In this document: positions 43,950-55,602 of the stretch, one piece after another
Layout: the number at the start of each line of letters is the position of its first letter
Position numbering within the stretch: the stretch's first letter is position 1
Assembly: GCA_027919835.1 (NCBI GenBank)
Contig: JANVFP010000013.1
Coordinates: 248,001-312,000 of the forward strand
Direction of reading: 5' to 3'
DNA: 64,000 nucleotides
Source of the DNA: Lentinula raphanica
Taxonomy: Eukaryota; Basidiomycota; Agaricomycetes; Agaricales; Omphalotaceae
Notes under the pieces: generated by a model
Database searches by the model: none
What the model saw: only the letters and a program-made list of their open reading frames with translations
What the model was told of the DNA's origin: nothing
Program-made: the position numbers and the translations under genes

Positions 43950-45520
43950 GGTTGAAGGAAAAAACAAACTGGACTATCACTGTGTCTTATGAGGAACGGG
44001 TTAGGAAGAACTTCAACTTCGAAGACATGAAGTTTTCAAAGTTTTAACAGGTTTTAACGTCTGCGACGACGGATTATGTAAGTTTGGCGACAGAAAAAGA
44101 CTATGTAAGTCTCTCCAAGGAGCGAAGTCAGGTCTCCGAAGTTATCAATATTGGGCTGTATTCTAAGTACAAGTCGAACAGATTGAAGAGATGTAGTTAG
44201 AGGAGAACAGATGAGATATCTGTTCTCCTCTAAAAATTACGCTACTAACCGATTGAGACGCCCTTACTGCTATCTCACACGATATCACTCATTCTGACTC
44301 GACGGGATTTTGACTGGGGTTAGGCTCCGGTTAGGCTTCTCCGGCTGGAATTTTCATTTGAACTGGGAAAAATTCCGAACAAATCACTGAACTCACCAGC
44401 TGAGGGACTTTATGTCGACTCGGCACTCACTGGAAACCAATTGCTTCGTTTCGAGTTTCTCGAGAAAATGAAGCACGGTATATACACACTTGTGATGTGT
44501 CGACATATCTCAAGAACTTGAGCATAGAACTCTGGAGAAGGGAAATATTACAAGAGCAACGCATGCAGTCACTTGAACCTGTAGCGCTGTTCGCAGCTTC
44601 CCATTCGTGAAGGAAAATTCACGACAATCGGCGAGCATTGGGTGAATGAGCCGGTAGGCAAACACAGATGGTGCAATTATTGTGCAACGCAATGAAACCC
44701 AAAAACGGCAGAGAGTTGCCTGGAACAAACGAGGGCCAGCGAAAAACCATCATATCCGAATTATCCGAGGTCAATCGTCGACCGTGAATATTTGAGTCAG
44801 ATCCCTAGGACTTCCCTCGAGTTATATTGGCGATGTGGAGGCACATATAGTAATTGGAAGAGTACTCTCAGATCTAAAACGAAAAGCTCGGAGAGCCAGA
44901 TTGATGTTCGCGCACGTGAAGAGGTGAAGTTTTCGTGCAGAATGAATAATCATATACATTCTTCGGTGTCGGAAGATCGAGCATGGTTCCATACGGGAAA
45001 TAACGGATACCATTGACCATAAGGGCTTTCAGTGGACCTTCTGCGAGAACCCGAGAAAGTTCCTGACAACTTGGAAGACTCTTGAAGGACCCCTGGGTTT
45101 TGAGCTGTGAAAGCAAAGCAAAGATAAGTGAAGATAACATGAAAATAAGGGAGATCATTTCATTCAGGACAAATCCTCCGTAGTGATGGATGTAGATGAG
45201 TAGAGACTGAGCAAGGTGACTGAGCAAGGCAGCGCTGAGCGCCAAGGAGTGAATCAAGGCTTTCAAGCAAGCCAATCAAACGGCCGGCATATCAAAGAGC
45301 GATTGAATTTATTTCCCCGGCAAAAAAATAACAGGAACGTCTTTGCTCAGAATGAGGTGCTTGAGAGTGCTTTTTGACAAAACCGTTAAATGCAAATCAT
45401 GTTCCACAAACCCTTTCTTCATCCTTCTTCGCCTCGGTGTTCCCTTAGGTTCGTTCATTCTATCTTTACATCGTGCTATTCTAATCCTCCTCAAAGCTCA
45501 TTCATTGTCAACGTATCTCC
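43950..45520. other. 1.6-kb gene-poor spacer with MET5 promoter
   Basis: Apart from the hairpin, no gene was supported. A 133-codon minus-strand frame ending near 44874 has no ATG at its start and no recognisable domain. The CT-rich stretch at 45410-45520 is the likely MET5 promoter and leader. Confidence 0.45.
44197..44233. repeat. Perfect hairpin, 16-bp arms
   Basis: TTAGAGGAGAACAGAT, loop GAGAT, ATCTGTTCTCCTCTAA. It is an isolated perfect inverted repeat in a gene-free stretch, perhaps a terminator-like or MITE relic. Confidence 0.8.
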
Positions 45521-48500
45521 ATGCCTTCAAATTCGTTCAGCACCGTTGCGCGTATTGCGTATATCGCATCTGAAATCTTAGTTGACTCGCTACCTCCGCT
45601 CCCTCTCACTTCCGAGTTCCGCTCGTCGTTCACCTCGGTATCACGATCATCGAGGCGAAGACCCAATCTCATCACAGTTCCCCATGGTGGTGATCCCGCT
45701 GCGACGCTCCTCAGAGCCAACGGAGACGCATTGACGTCCTTTACCGCCTTGTCAAACTCCCAAACCATTGCGAAATTGGTATTACGCCTCGCAGAATTAG
45801 CCTCTACACCGTTGGTGCTACATATCGCCTTACTCAATGACCTCTCGGACGTCCTCCTACTTCGAACCGTCGTCCCATATTTCCTCCTCTCCACAAACAG
45901 CCAGCAAGCCCACGATAATGCTCTACTGGCTTCGAAACTGGCTCGGTCTCAGAAGAAAGCAGTTGTTCATGCGTTCTTCACCACCGGCTCGGATATCGCA
46001 GTAGAGCTACCAGAAGAGGACATAATAAATCTCCTGTTCGACGAGAAGAAACTTGTGAACGGCCAAAATGGCTATACGAACGGTGCGAATGGTCATTCCA
46101 ACGGTCAGTCCAATGGGATTAACGGTCATTCTAACGGCGTAAATGGCCACACTAACGCGGCAAACGGAGTCGACTCTCCGGAAGTCGTTGAAGACGACGC
46201 AGCGGCTCTACAGTTGTTCAAAGCCTACGAGGCTGCCGCACTGAATACCCTCAAGGCGGTTCGTCGCCCAATACGTCCGCTCACCTCTACGGGTGCAACT
46301 GAACCTTCAACGGTCATATTTACTCTGGGCAAAGCTTCCTTCGAAGCCACGGTAGACGGCGTGTCTTTCGTCGATGTAACCCTCCTCTCTCCACTGTTGG
46401 CGTCTCGGATCCTAGCCGCTATCCCCTTGACTGCCACTTCCGTCATCGTCTTGGAGCAGGTACAGAACTGGTCCCTGAAATGGACGCCTCTGTACTTGGA
46501 AGTAGTCAGCGCTCTGCAACAGAGGAATCCGGCTACTCGTCCGGTGGTGCATAGTGGTGTTCTGGGCAATTCCACGGATATTTCTCAAGTGGATGTTTTG
46601 AAGCTTCTTCAGAAAGCATGCAAAACGACATCTCCCTCGCGCCTTCAGCTCGGCTCTTTCAGCACAGAGAATAACGATGCCTCTTCTCAGGGACATCACG
46701 TACCCAAGCACGAGCTCTCCTATACGAAGCTCCTCGCACACCTCTTCCGGGACCGACTAGACATAGCCAACTCACCCGACCTGATACCTGCTCAGGGAGA
46801 CCTAGCCACCAGTCCTGAATTCGCACTCGGACGTGTCCGTGGCCAGATCGACGAACGAGCCCGACTGCTCTCTGCTGTCAAGGAACTCCTACAAACCGGA
46901 AACGTCGACGGTGAGACCCACTCTCTTCTTAGCAAGTGGGTCCTGGCGAAAGATGACAGCATCAAGAGCAGAAGTCTCGGACTGGACATTGTCGAAAAAC
47001 TGCAAACCCTGGACCAATCAGCACTAGTACAGCGTGTTCTGGCTCTGAAATCCCACTTCCCATCCGCCTCACGATGGATCATCGGTTCAGATGCGTGGTC
47101 GTATGATTTGGGATCCTCCGGTCTTCACCATGTCATTGCTTCAGGCCTGAATATCAACATTTTGATTCTAGACACCCTCCCTTATTCGCAGCGAAATTCC
47201 GCGGATCCCACTAGGCGAAAACACGATGTTGGTTTATACGCCATGAATCACGGCGATGTGTACGTTGCCAGCGTTGCGATTTACTCGTCTTACGCTCAGG
47301 TTCTTCAAGCTCTCATCGAGGCTGATAAATTCGATGGTCCATCTGTTATCCTTGCGTATCTTCCCTATGAGAATGAGGATGCTCCCGCGCTGAATATCTT
47401 GAAGGAGACCAAACTCGCTGTGGACGCGGGTTATTGGCCGCTGTACCGCTGGGATCCTAGTAAGGAAGTGCAAGGCAAAGAGCCATTTACACTGGACTCT
47501 GATGCCGTCAAAAACGACCTGCAGGCTTTCTTGGATCGACAGAATCATTTGTCTCAGCTTGTACGCTCCAAGCCACAACTGGCCACAGAGCTGGTCAGTA
47601 GTCTCGGCGAAACCGTGAAGGAAATTCGAAAGAAGAAGGCTCTTCAATCCTATAACGATCTCCTCACCAATCTCGACGCGCCTCCGTTGACGATTCTCTA
47701 TGCATCAGATGGAGGCAATGCCGAAAAGGTTGCGAAGAGGTTATCGAACCGGGCCCAGGCGAGAGGATTGTCCGTCACGCTAGCGACTATGGACTCGATA
47801 TCACTGGATAGCCTCAAACAGGAAGAGTTTGTTGCGTTCATCACTTCCACCGCCGGGCAAGGCGAGCCGCCTCAGAACGGTCGACAATTCTTCAAGGCAC
47901 TCAATGCCGCAATTGGGCGCGAAACCAATCTCCTTCCTAATCTCCGATTCTCTGTCTTTGGAATGGGCGATAGCCACTACTGGCCTCGTCCAGAAGACGC
48001 TCACTATTACAACAAGCCCGGAAAGGATCTCGACGCTCGATTGGAGAAACTCGGTGGAACTCGTGTAGCGGGTTTGGGTCTCGGTGATGATCAAGATGCT
48101 GATGGATATCAGACGGGGTACAAAACATGGGAACCTCAGCTCTGGAAAGTATTGGGCGTAGACTCCATCGAGGTCACAGAGACTGAACCGGAACCGATCA
48201 CTAACGAGCACATCAAAGCAGCGTCCAATTATCTGCGTGGTACGATTTTGGAGGGGTTAGAGGACAACACGACTGGCGCTCTTGCTCCTAGTGACGGCCA
48301 GTTGACAAAGTTCCATGGTATATACCAGCAGGACGATCGCGACATTCGAGACGAACGTCTAGCTCAGGGCGTAGAACCCGCCTTCGCGTTCATGATCCGA
48401 GTTCGAATGCCAGGCGGTGTATGTACCCCCGAGCAGTGGTTGACGATGGACCAAATTGCCGACGAGCATGGTTCTGGTACTTTCAAAATCACGACGAGAC

Positions 48501-50310
48501 AGACCTTCCAGTTTCATGGTGTCATCAAACGCCATCTCAAACCAGCCATTCAGGATATCAACAGGGTTCTGCTCGATACTCTAGCTGCTTGCGGTGATGT
48601 GAATAGGTAAGACTTACCTTGCACACACATCATCTGTAGTTTTTATTCATCCGTGCCTTACAGAAACGTCGTCTGCTCCTCCATACCGACAATGTCCAAG
48701 CTCCACGCTCAAGTTCACCAATTCGCCGTGTCAGTCAGTCAACATCTGGTTCCCCGGACGACGGCGTATCATGAGATCTGGCTAGACAAGAAGCTAGTGG
48801 CTGGAGAAGCACTGAAAGACTTTGAACCGCTCTATGGTGAATTCTACCTACCCAGAAAGTTCAAAGTTGCAATTGCGGTACCGCCGACGAACGATGTCGA
48901 TGTCTTCGCCAACGACCTTGGGTTCATTGCTATCGTTGACGACAAGGGCGAACTCGCGGGCTTCAACGTAACCGTGGGTGGTGGTATGGGTGTAACTCAC
49001 GGTAATAAGAAGACGTATCCTAGGACTGGAGATCTCATCGGTTTCTGTACGCCTGAGCAAGGCAAATTTGTCGCAGAAAAGGTTATGCTCACTCAACGAG
49101 ACAATGGTAACCGTGCAGAGTAAGTCTTTGTCGATTTTACTGGCATGTGTTATAGCTGACGAACGCTGCTTTCAATAGTCGAAAGGTAATTACATATCAT
49201 CAAGCTTCTTAGCATGGACTCATCGTTACTCTTTCCCTCGAAGAATGCTCGTGTCAAATATACAATCGACCGAATGGGTTTGGACGTTTTCAAAGCTGAA
49301 GTCGAGAAGCGTCTCGGCTACGCGCTGCAGCCTGCAAGACCCTTCACCTTTGACCGCAACGTAGATGATTTCGGTTGGTCCACAGGCGAAGACGGCCGCC
49401 ACCACTTTATGATGTTCATCGAAAACGGTCGGATACAAGACGAAACAGGGAAAGAATTCAAGTCTGGTCTGAGGGAGATTGCAAAGATTCACAGAGGCGC
49501 TTTCCGTCTGACGACTAACCAGCATCTCCTGATTTCCGACATCCCTACGGAAGATCTACCACAAATCAAGCAAATTCTCTTCAAGTACAAGATGGATAAC
49601 CTGTCACAGTCTGGACTTCGCCTTTCATCTTCGGCTTGTGTAGCCTTCCCGACTTGTGGTGGGTTCCTATTTACGATAAGCCTCTAAGTCATTGCTAACT
49701 TCCACTCTTAGGACTGGCAATGGCTGAGTCGGAACGGGTGAGAGAAAGCATTTGAGTATATCGAGGCCGTTTTGCTGACGTTCTGATTGTTCGTTCTGCT
49801 GCAGTATCTTCCTTTACTCGTCGACAAAGTTGAGAAGATCTGTGAAGAAAACGGTCTTCGCAATGATACAATTGTCATGAGGATGACAGGTTGTCCAAAT
49901 GGATGCGCAAGGCCCTACGTAGCCGGTTAGCCGTCAGTTTGCTCTCAGTGAACAGTGACATTGACTGTCATGACTATTGCTAGAAATCGCCTTTGTTGGT
50001 AAAGCACCCGGGACTTATCTTATGCTCCTTGGAGGAGGCTATTATGGACAGAGACTTAACAAGATATATCGAGGTACGAGTCTTTCTTCTCTCTATGTCT
50101 TTCTGGTAGCTCAATATATGTCCTATAGAAACTGTCACAGAACCGGAAATCTTGGACATACTCAAACCCATGATCAAACGATATGCTCTGGAACGGAATG
50201 ACGGGGAACATTTCGGGGACTGGACAATCAGAGCGGGATATATCGCTGCCACGACTTCAGGTAAAGAATGGTATGATAGAATGGGCGGAGAAGGAGAGTA
50301 TGCACAATGA
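45521..50310 (+). CDS. MET5: Sulfite reductase, hemoprotein beta subunit
   Basis: It reduces sulfite to sulfide for cysteine/methionine synthesis, together with the MET10 flavoprotein. The ATG at 45521 starts a fungal-length protein of about 1,450 residues. The N-terminal pyruvate-oxidoreductase-like region includes an Asn-Gly-His repeat ([17 protein letters not shown]) near residue 185. A flavodoxin-like domain follows ([17 protein letters not shown], about residues 720-880), then the hemoprotein: siroheme contacts ([25 protein letters not shown]) and four 4Fe-4S/siroheme cysteines in CVAFPTCG and [10 protein letters not shown]. Seven or more exons join in phase, including a 7-nt microexon (49179-49185). 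The end is GGEGEYAQ at the TGA at 50308. All key residues are intact. Confidence 0.95.
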
Positions 50311-50991
50311 ATTAGTAAAATTTATCTCTAAAGTAGTGGATTTCCCTGTTATATGTACATTGACGGTCGAAAACAGTTTGTTCAAGCTCAGCTTTCACAT
50401 GTCATACTCGACGGAAGACAGAAGGACAGAAGGAGTGCCACCTACATAGTGCCATCCGATTGTTCAATTCATACGGTCGATCGAGAGGATGGATTTCCGT
50501 TCCGTGAAATGTTATATAGCTAAAAACCTGCCATTAGATACAGCATCCGACTACATCCCCAAGCCTCCTGCCAAAACCCCACTCTAACTCCTTCCTTTCA
50601 TCCCCACCCCCACTACTAAAGCAAACCATCTCCCTTCCAAGTTTCAACAAAACCACACCTCCTAGCTTCCACTCATTCCCCTACTTTGGCATCTTCGCCG
50701 TTCTATTCCGGGAGCCCACAACAACGAAGAAGCACGTTTGTCCTGTTTAGACCAGCTATATATCCAACTTCGGTGCATAGTCTCTCACTGATGAGAACCC
50801 TCTTCCAAATCAAAGCCTTGCTTTCATCATCAGACCGTCAATAACATTCCTCGACGGTCCGAAACTATCACTGTATCCCTGTTTTGTTCTGAAAAAATAA
50901 AGTAACCGTTAAGTAATTGCGTTCATTTCTGGTTTGTTCTAGCTAACTTGGGATTCTACAGGAAAAAATCCACCAAGCGCCTCATCGTTCC
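50311..50991. other. Spacer between convergent MET5 and AGX1
   Basis: This holds the two 3' ends. A C-rich stretch (CCCCACCCCCACTACT) is near 50606. No gene was recognised. Confidence 0.5.
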
Positions 50992-52955
50992 TTACTTTTC
51001 AGCAGTGGCCTCCGCCAGTGTTTCCTTCAGTGCTTTAATGACTGAGTCAACATCTCCTCGGGATTTTTCAACAGCGGTTATTCCCATATGCCCTATACGG
51101 AAGTATTTGTCTGCGGGGGAAAAAGGTCATCGATTGCTTAAAGATAACAACACATGAAGCCACGAACCCTTGACGTCCACGTGTAGTCCACCAGCTGCTA
51201 CAATGCCCCTCTTAGCCAGTCGTGGAAGAATGTCACCAGCACCTAGCCCGTCCGGATACCAAAGCTTTGGATATGCATCTTAATACGGCAAATAACAAAC
51301 GGTACAGCCAAAAGACATACTGCGGTCATCCCCGTTGCAGCGAAATCAGGATCCAAAGGCAGCTGTTTCAAACCAAGTTCCTTAGCTGCAGCCTTGATCT
51401 TCCGACTTGCTTCTCTGTGTAACTCATACCGTTCCGCTAGCGACGGTGCTGCCTTTGTGATCGCGGATAGAGATGCATGGAACGCGTAGATGAGGTTCAC
51501 TGGAGGTGTAGCAAAGTACGAAGGTTTGCCACTTTCGTACGCCTGCATGATCGGGAGCCATCTGTGTAGAAGAGTGAGTGAGTGACGTGTTATAAAGTCG
51601 TCTTTGAAGTGCACGTACTTCTTCCAACTGGCGTAGTATGAAGTCGGACGAGATTTTCTCGAGTTGAAAACCTGTACCCCACGGTTTAGGACCAATGACG
51701 CCAGATGTCAAGAACAAACACGACAAACCTGCATAGCTCGTTTGCTGGCAACAAGGATGCTGAGACCAGGAGGGGTTCCGAGTCCTTTCTGACTAGCAGT
51801 GATGATTATGTCTAAATCCCACTGGTCCATATGGATCTCTTCACTGGCTACTGAACAGACTCCATCCAGAGCAACCTTGAGTGGGATGTCAAAAAGGATA
51901 TTCGAAGTTCTCTGGTTGGGCATGTACTCACCAACGTATCTGGTGAAACTCTGCGGACTGTTTCAACAATTGCTTTTGCGTTGGACAGGACAGCTATAAA
52001 TCACAGTTATTGATGCCGCTATCGGGCAAGAGCGTGTATTCTCATACCAGTTGAAGTATCGACATGAGTGAACGTCAAGAGTTTATATTTCTTCTTCTTC
52101 AACGCATCCTCTATGGCTTCCTGGCTTACTGCAGCACCGATTTTTGCTTTCACTTGATCGACATTGGCTCCGTATGTTTCCAAACTTGAAGGACATGAGT
52201 GGTACATTCGTGTGAACCCAGAGCATACACACCAGTCTGCAAAACTGTCACCAAAGTATCCTGAGTGTAGTACCAACGCGTTTTCCCCAGGCTCAACAAG
52301 ATTGGATGCAATCTAGTTGGACGTGTTAGTCAACTGTGAGTCAAGGTGATCATTTGATGTACCTGGTCCCAGCCTAAGGTACCACTGCCTGCTATCAAGA
52401 ACGGTTGACCTTCGGCAGTATCAACGACCGTCCTGCACGAGATGTGAGATGATATACTCTCCGTTCCATATCAGTGAACTTGCCGCATCATTCTGATACA
52501 ATCCCCAAATATCGGAATAAAGTCGGGAGAAACGTGTGACATTGAAGGATGGGCATTTGCGAAAAGAACCTATTGCGGTGCTTCAGCTCAGAAATATTCA
52601 GGCAGAAATAGAAGGAGCTAATCTCACTTCATCTGATACTTCAATTGGGCCTGGAATGCTGAAATCGATTTGAGAGACGCGTCTATCCAAGGAGCAAGTG
52701 TCCACTTACACCAGAAGTCTTGTAGAAGCAGTAAGAAATCAGTAGCTGCTCGTGCAAGAGCATACAAATAACCTACTTGTGAGGAGACTAGATATTCTCT
52801 CAAGATCGATTTGAGTCTCCAAATAACATGGAAAACGCACACACCTGTTTGAAATGTTCAGTAGAGGACATCTTCCTAGTGAGAATGGATGTTGTAGAGC
52901 GCAGTTGAGAGAGAATGGGACCACGTAGTTGAGGGAGTGAAAGTAGGAGGCTCAT
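50992..52955 (-). CDS. AGX1: Alanine-glyoxylate aminotransferase (class V, PLP)
   Basis: It makes glycine from glyoxylate and alanine. Family landmarks: IPGPIEVSDE, LFANAHPSMSHVSPDF, SGTLGWDQIASNLV, HVDTSTGVL, and the PLP lysine in TASQKGLGTPPG, ending FRIGHMGITAVEKSRGD and EATAEK at the TAA at 50992. It has about eight exons. Two start codons share the frame. The ATG at 52871 (MSSTEHFKQ) gives a cytosolic-type N-terminus. The ATG at 52955 adds 28 residues (MSLLLSLPQLRGPILSQLRS...) that are Arg/Ser/Leu-rich without acidic residues, like a mitochondrial presequence. The exon just after HFKQ is the least certain part. Confidence 0.9.
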
Positions 52956-53510
52956 AAACCTGGAGAGTCTGTGCGCACGGACATCCGAATGTACAAAGAC
53001 ACGTGGGAATCGGAGACAGGTCAGCAGCGGAACGGGACACCGACCCAACTCAAAATGCCTGCCTTTGGCCTTGCCGCGGTCAGGCTTACTCGACCAGCAA
53101 CGTTCAACTGTCGTCCTCAGTCAGCTAAATTCGCTTTTTCATACAAAAACGGACATCATAAGACGCTGTTCCCGCTCATCACGCTCTTTTTTAAATGTTA
53201 ATCCTACGTTGGATGATCCGCGACGCGTCGAGATGCGTGCTCTGCGGTATGAAGATCAACGTCACGCGTCAATGGTACCATGAGGAATGAATCTGGCCAA
53301 GGACCGAGGTATTCGAGACCTGGAAGTTTTCATGACCCGGGGGGATGCACAATTTGACGAAGAATGGAGTCGGAGGTCGATCGGAGATGATTTTCTAAGT
53401 TCCAAGGGCGTTAGCGCCTGTTAGCGCTCAACGTTAATGGGCGCTTATGTAGTTTTCTTGTTCTCCGCCATCAGTTCAGTTACTACTCTCCAACTTCAAG
53501 GACTATTCCT
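52956..53510. other. Divergent promoter of AGX1 and BFR2
   Basis: It contains GCGTTAGCGCCTGTTAGCGC and TAATGGGCGCT near 53408-53447, resembling the GCGCT-rich motifs of the transposon TIR at 6385-6578. It may be an old remnant. No gene is seen. Confidence 0.45.
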
Positions 53511-55392
53511 ATGGCTAGTCCGTCACTAGATACATCTATTTTCGGCTCACGCTCATATATACTCAGGACTATCTCTTGCTCAGCAAATCGCGGATTTGGA
53601 CGCACCTGCTCCCATCGGTAAATCATCCCGAATTTGGCTTACTTATTCCTTACTGAAAAAGACGATATTGTCCATAGATATAGATCCAGAAGCCATACAT
53701 AATGACCTTCACACCCAATCATCAGATGTCTCAAGGACTCACTATGTCGATGTCGGGTAAGGTCCAGAGTTTCTCCACATCAATCAAACTGAACTCGTGC
53801 ATACAGGAGAAGTACCTTACGAAAATTTCAAAACGCAGTTAGTGATCCTAAATACGACGGAGTGAAAGTATCCCGCACACAACTGTTAGAAGAAGACGGC
53901 GGTCATTCATCCTCATCCGATTCGGACGGTGGAGCAGAAGAGGAGGAGGAAGAAGAAGAAGGAAACGGCGAAGGTGTTCAGGTAACACCGCAAGAGGAAG
54001 TAAACCCTCAACCAAGTGATGAGGGTTCCGAGAGTGAGGGCACCGATGAAGATGAAGAGGAGCAAGTAACACCAGAAGACCCTTCTGAAGAAGTTACGAA
54101 TATCAGTACGACCCTACGGAAAACCCAAAACGAAGACAGAAAGAAAGGTTTGGCTGTCTCTCGGCAAATTGCAAGTATTAAATTTTTTTTGGCGACGCGT
54201 ATGCTCATGACACTCCTCAGAGCATTTGGGACTCTTTGTTAGACGCACGAATCCGGCTTCAGAAAACAGTCTCTTCCTCAAATTCTTTGCCTTCGGTACA
54301 AATTCGTCATCTATCATTCTAATCTCCCATTGCAAGACTGATTGATATTCAGGGGTCTCAACTATCTCAAGATGATCCACGTATCGCAGAATCATTGACC
54401 AACATGCTCAATGAAGCTGTATCATTATCAGAAGAGCTGTTTGGACTTCAACAGGTAAGGAATACATATTTCCTCATCTTCTGGCTCTCATATCATCCCC
54501 TCAGATACTGTTTGAAGCTAACGACTCTTTCCAATACCCTCTTCAAAAACGCAGAAAGTTGGACGATGGGCAGTCACATTCTCGGTCAGATCTGGCAGGC
54601 TACCTAGACGAAGCTTGTGAAGATGTTTCAACCTTGGAATCCAAGTGAGTTCCCTCCTCCCAAGCTATTCAACGATCATTGATTCCTCCTCATTACCAAA
54701 GTTATCATCCTCATCTCATCAATACACTCTCCAAATGGTCTTCCAAAATCCAGGCTGTCGCCCCTTCCGTCCTGCTTCCCGCAAATCGCAATGCATTCTC
54801 CAAAGATCGTCAGCATCTGAAAAACGCTGTCCAACTGGTTGACGAAAGTCTTTTAACGCATGATAAACTACTCCAACGTACACAGCAATGGCGCGGGAAG
54901 GGACAACGGCTTGGAATCGAAAATTTGGAAGGAGATGCACCGGAGGTGGACCCGGAAATATTTGACGACACCGACTTTTACCAACAGCTTTTGCGGGACG
55001 TTATCGACTCACGAAATGATACGGGGCTCAACGACTGGATGGCTGTTCAGAAACAAAAGAAGGCCAAGAAAAAAGTAGACACAAAGGCTAGCAAAGGCAG
55101 GAAGCTTAGGTGTGTTCGATGAAAGCTACTAGACTTTCTATCTGTTCTGACACTACTTTCCTAATGCAGATTCGATGTACATGAGAAACTCCAGAATTTC
55201 ATGGCACCCATTCCTGCAAAAGGTGCATGGCACGAAGAGCAGATAGATGAACTGTTTGCCTCGTTGCTTGGAAAAGGGTTTGAAGATGCACTCAATACTC
55301 AAGCGGATGAAGCTCAGATTCGTGGCGGGGAATTTGAGGATCCTGGACAGTTGCCAGTCGGTGCATTCGAAGGATTCAGGGTTTTTGGATAG
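53511..55392 (+). CDS. BFR2: BFR2/AATF ribosome-biogenesis protein
   Basis: This is a nucleolar factor of the small-subunit processome. The likely start is the ATG at 53511 (MA, then an intron at 53518-53566), continuing [21 protein letters not shown] strongly acidic region follows ([13 protein letters not shown]...DEDEEEQV), then the AATF-type helical core ([29 protein letters not shown]) and the C-terminal TRAUB domain ([31 protein letters not shown]). The stop is at 55390. It has about seven exons. The first exon is the uncertain part, since only the short intron makes the frame reach an ATG. Confidence 0.88.
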
Positions 55393-55602
55393 GTAGATAG
55401 AGTCTCCACTCTGTATGTACGCATATGCGCTGCAGCCTCAAGCCTCTCGTATCACGAACGTACTTCGAGGAGTTGTATTGTCGAGGATCATTCGCAAAAT
55501 GAGCTTACCTAAGCAATCATCATCAAACGCCCATCGTCACTGTTCTTGAATCTCAGTCTCTTGCGCTGAACATCGACCACAGTCTGCGCCAATCTTAAAC
55601 CT

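Noticed and set aside
44874..45275. 133-codon hydrophobic minus-strand ORF as a membrane protein
   Set aside because: It lacks an ATG at its start, shows no family pattern and no introns; probably chance.
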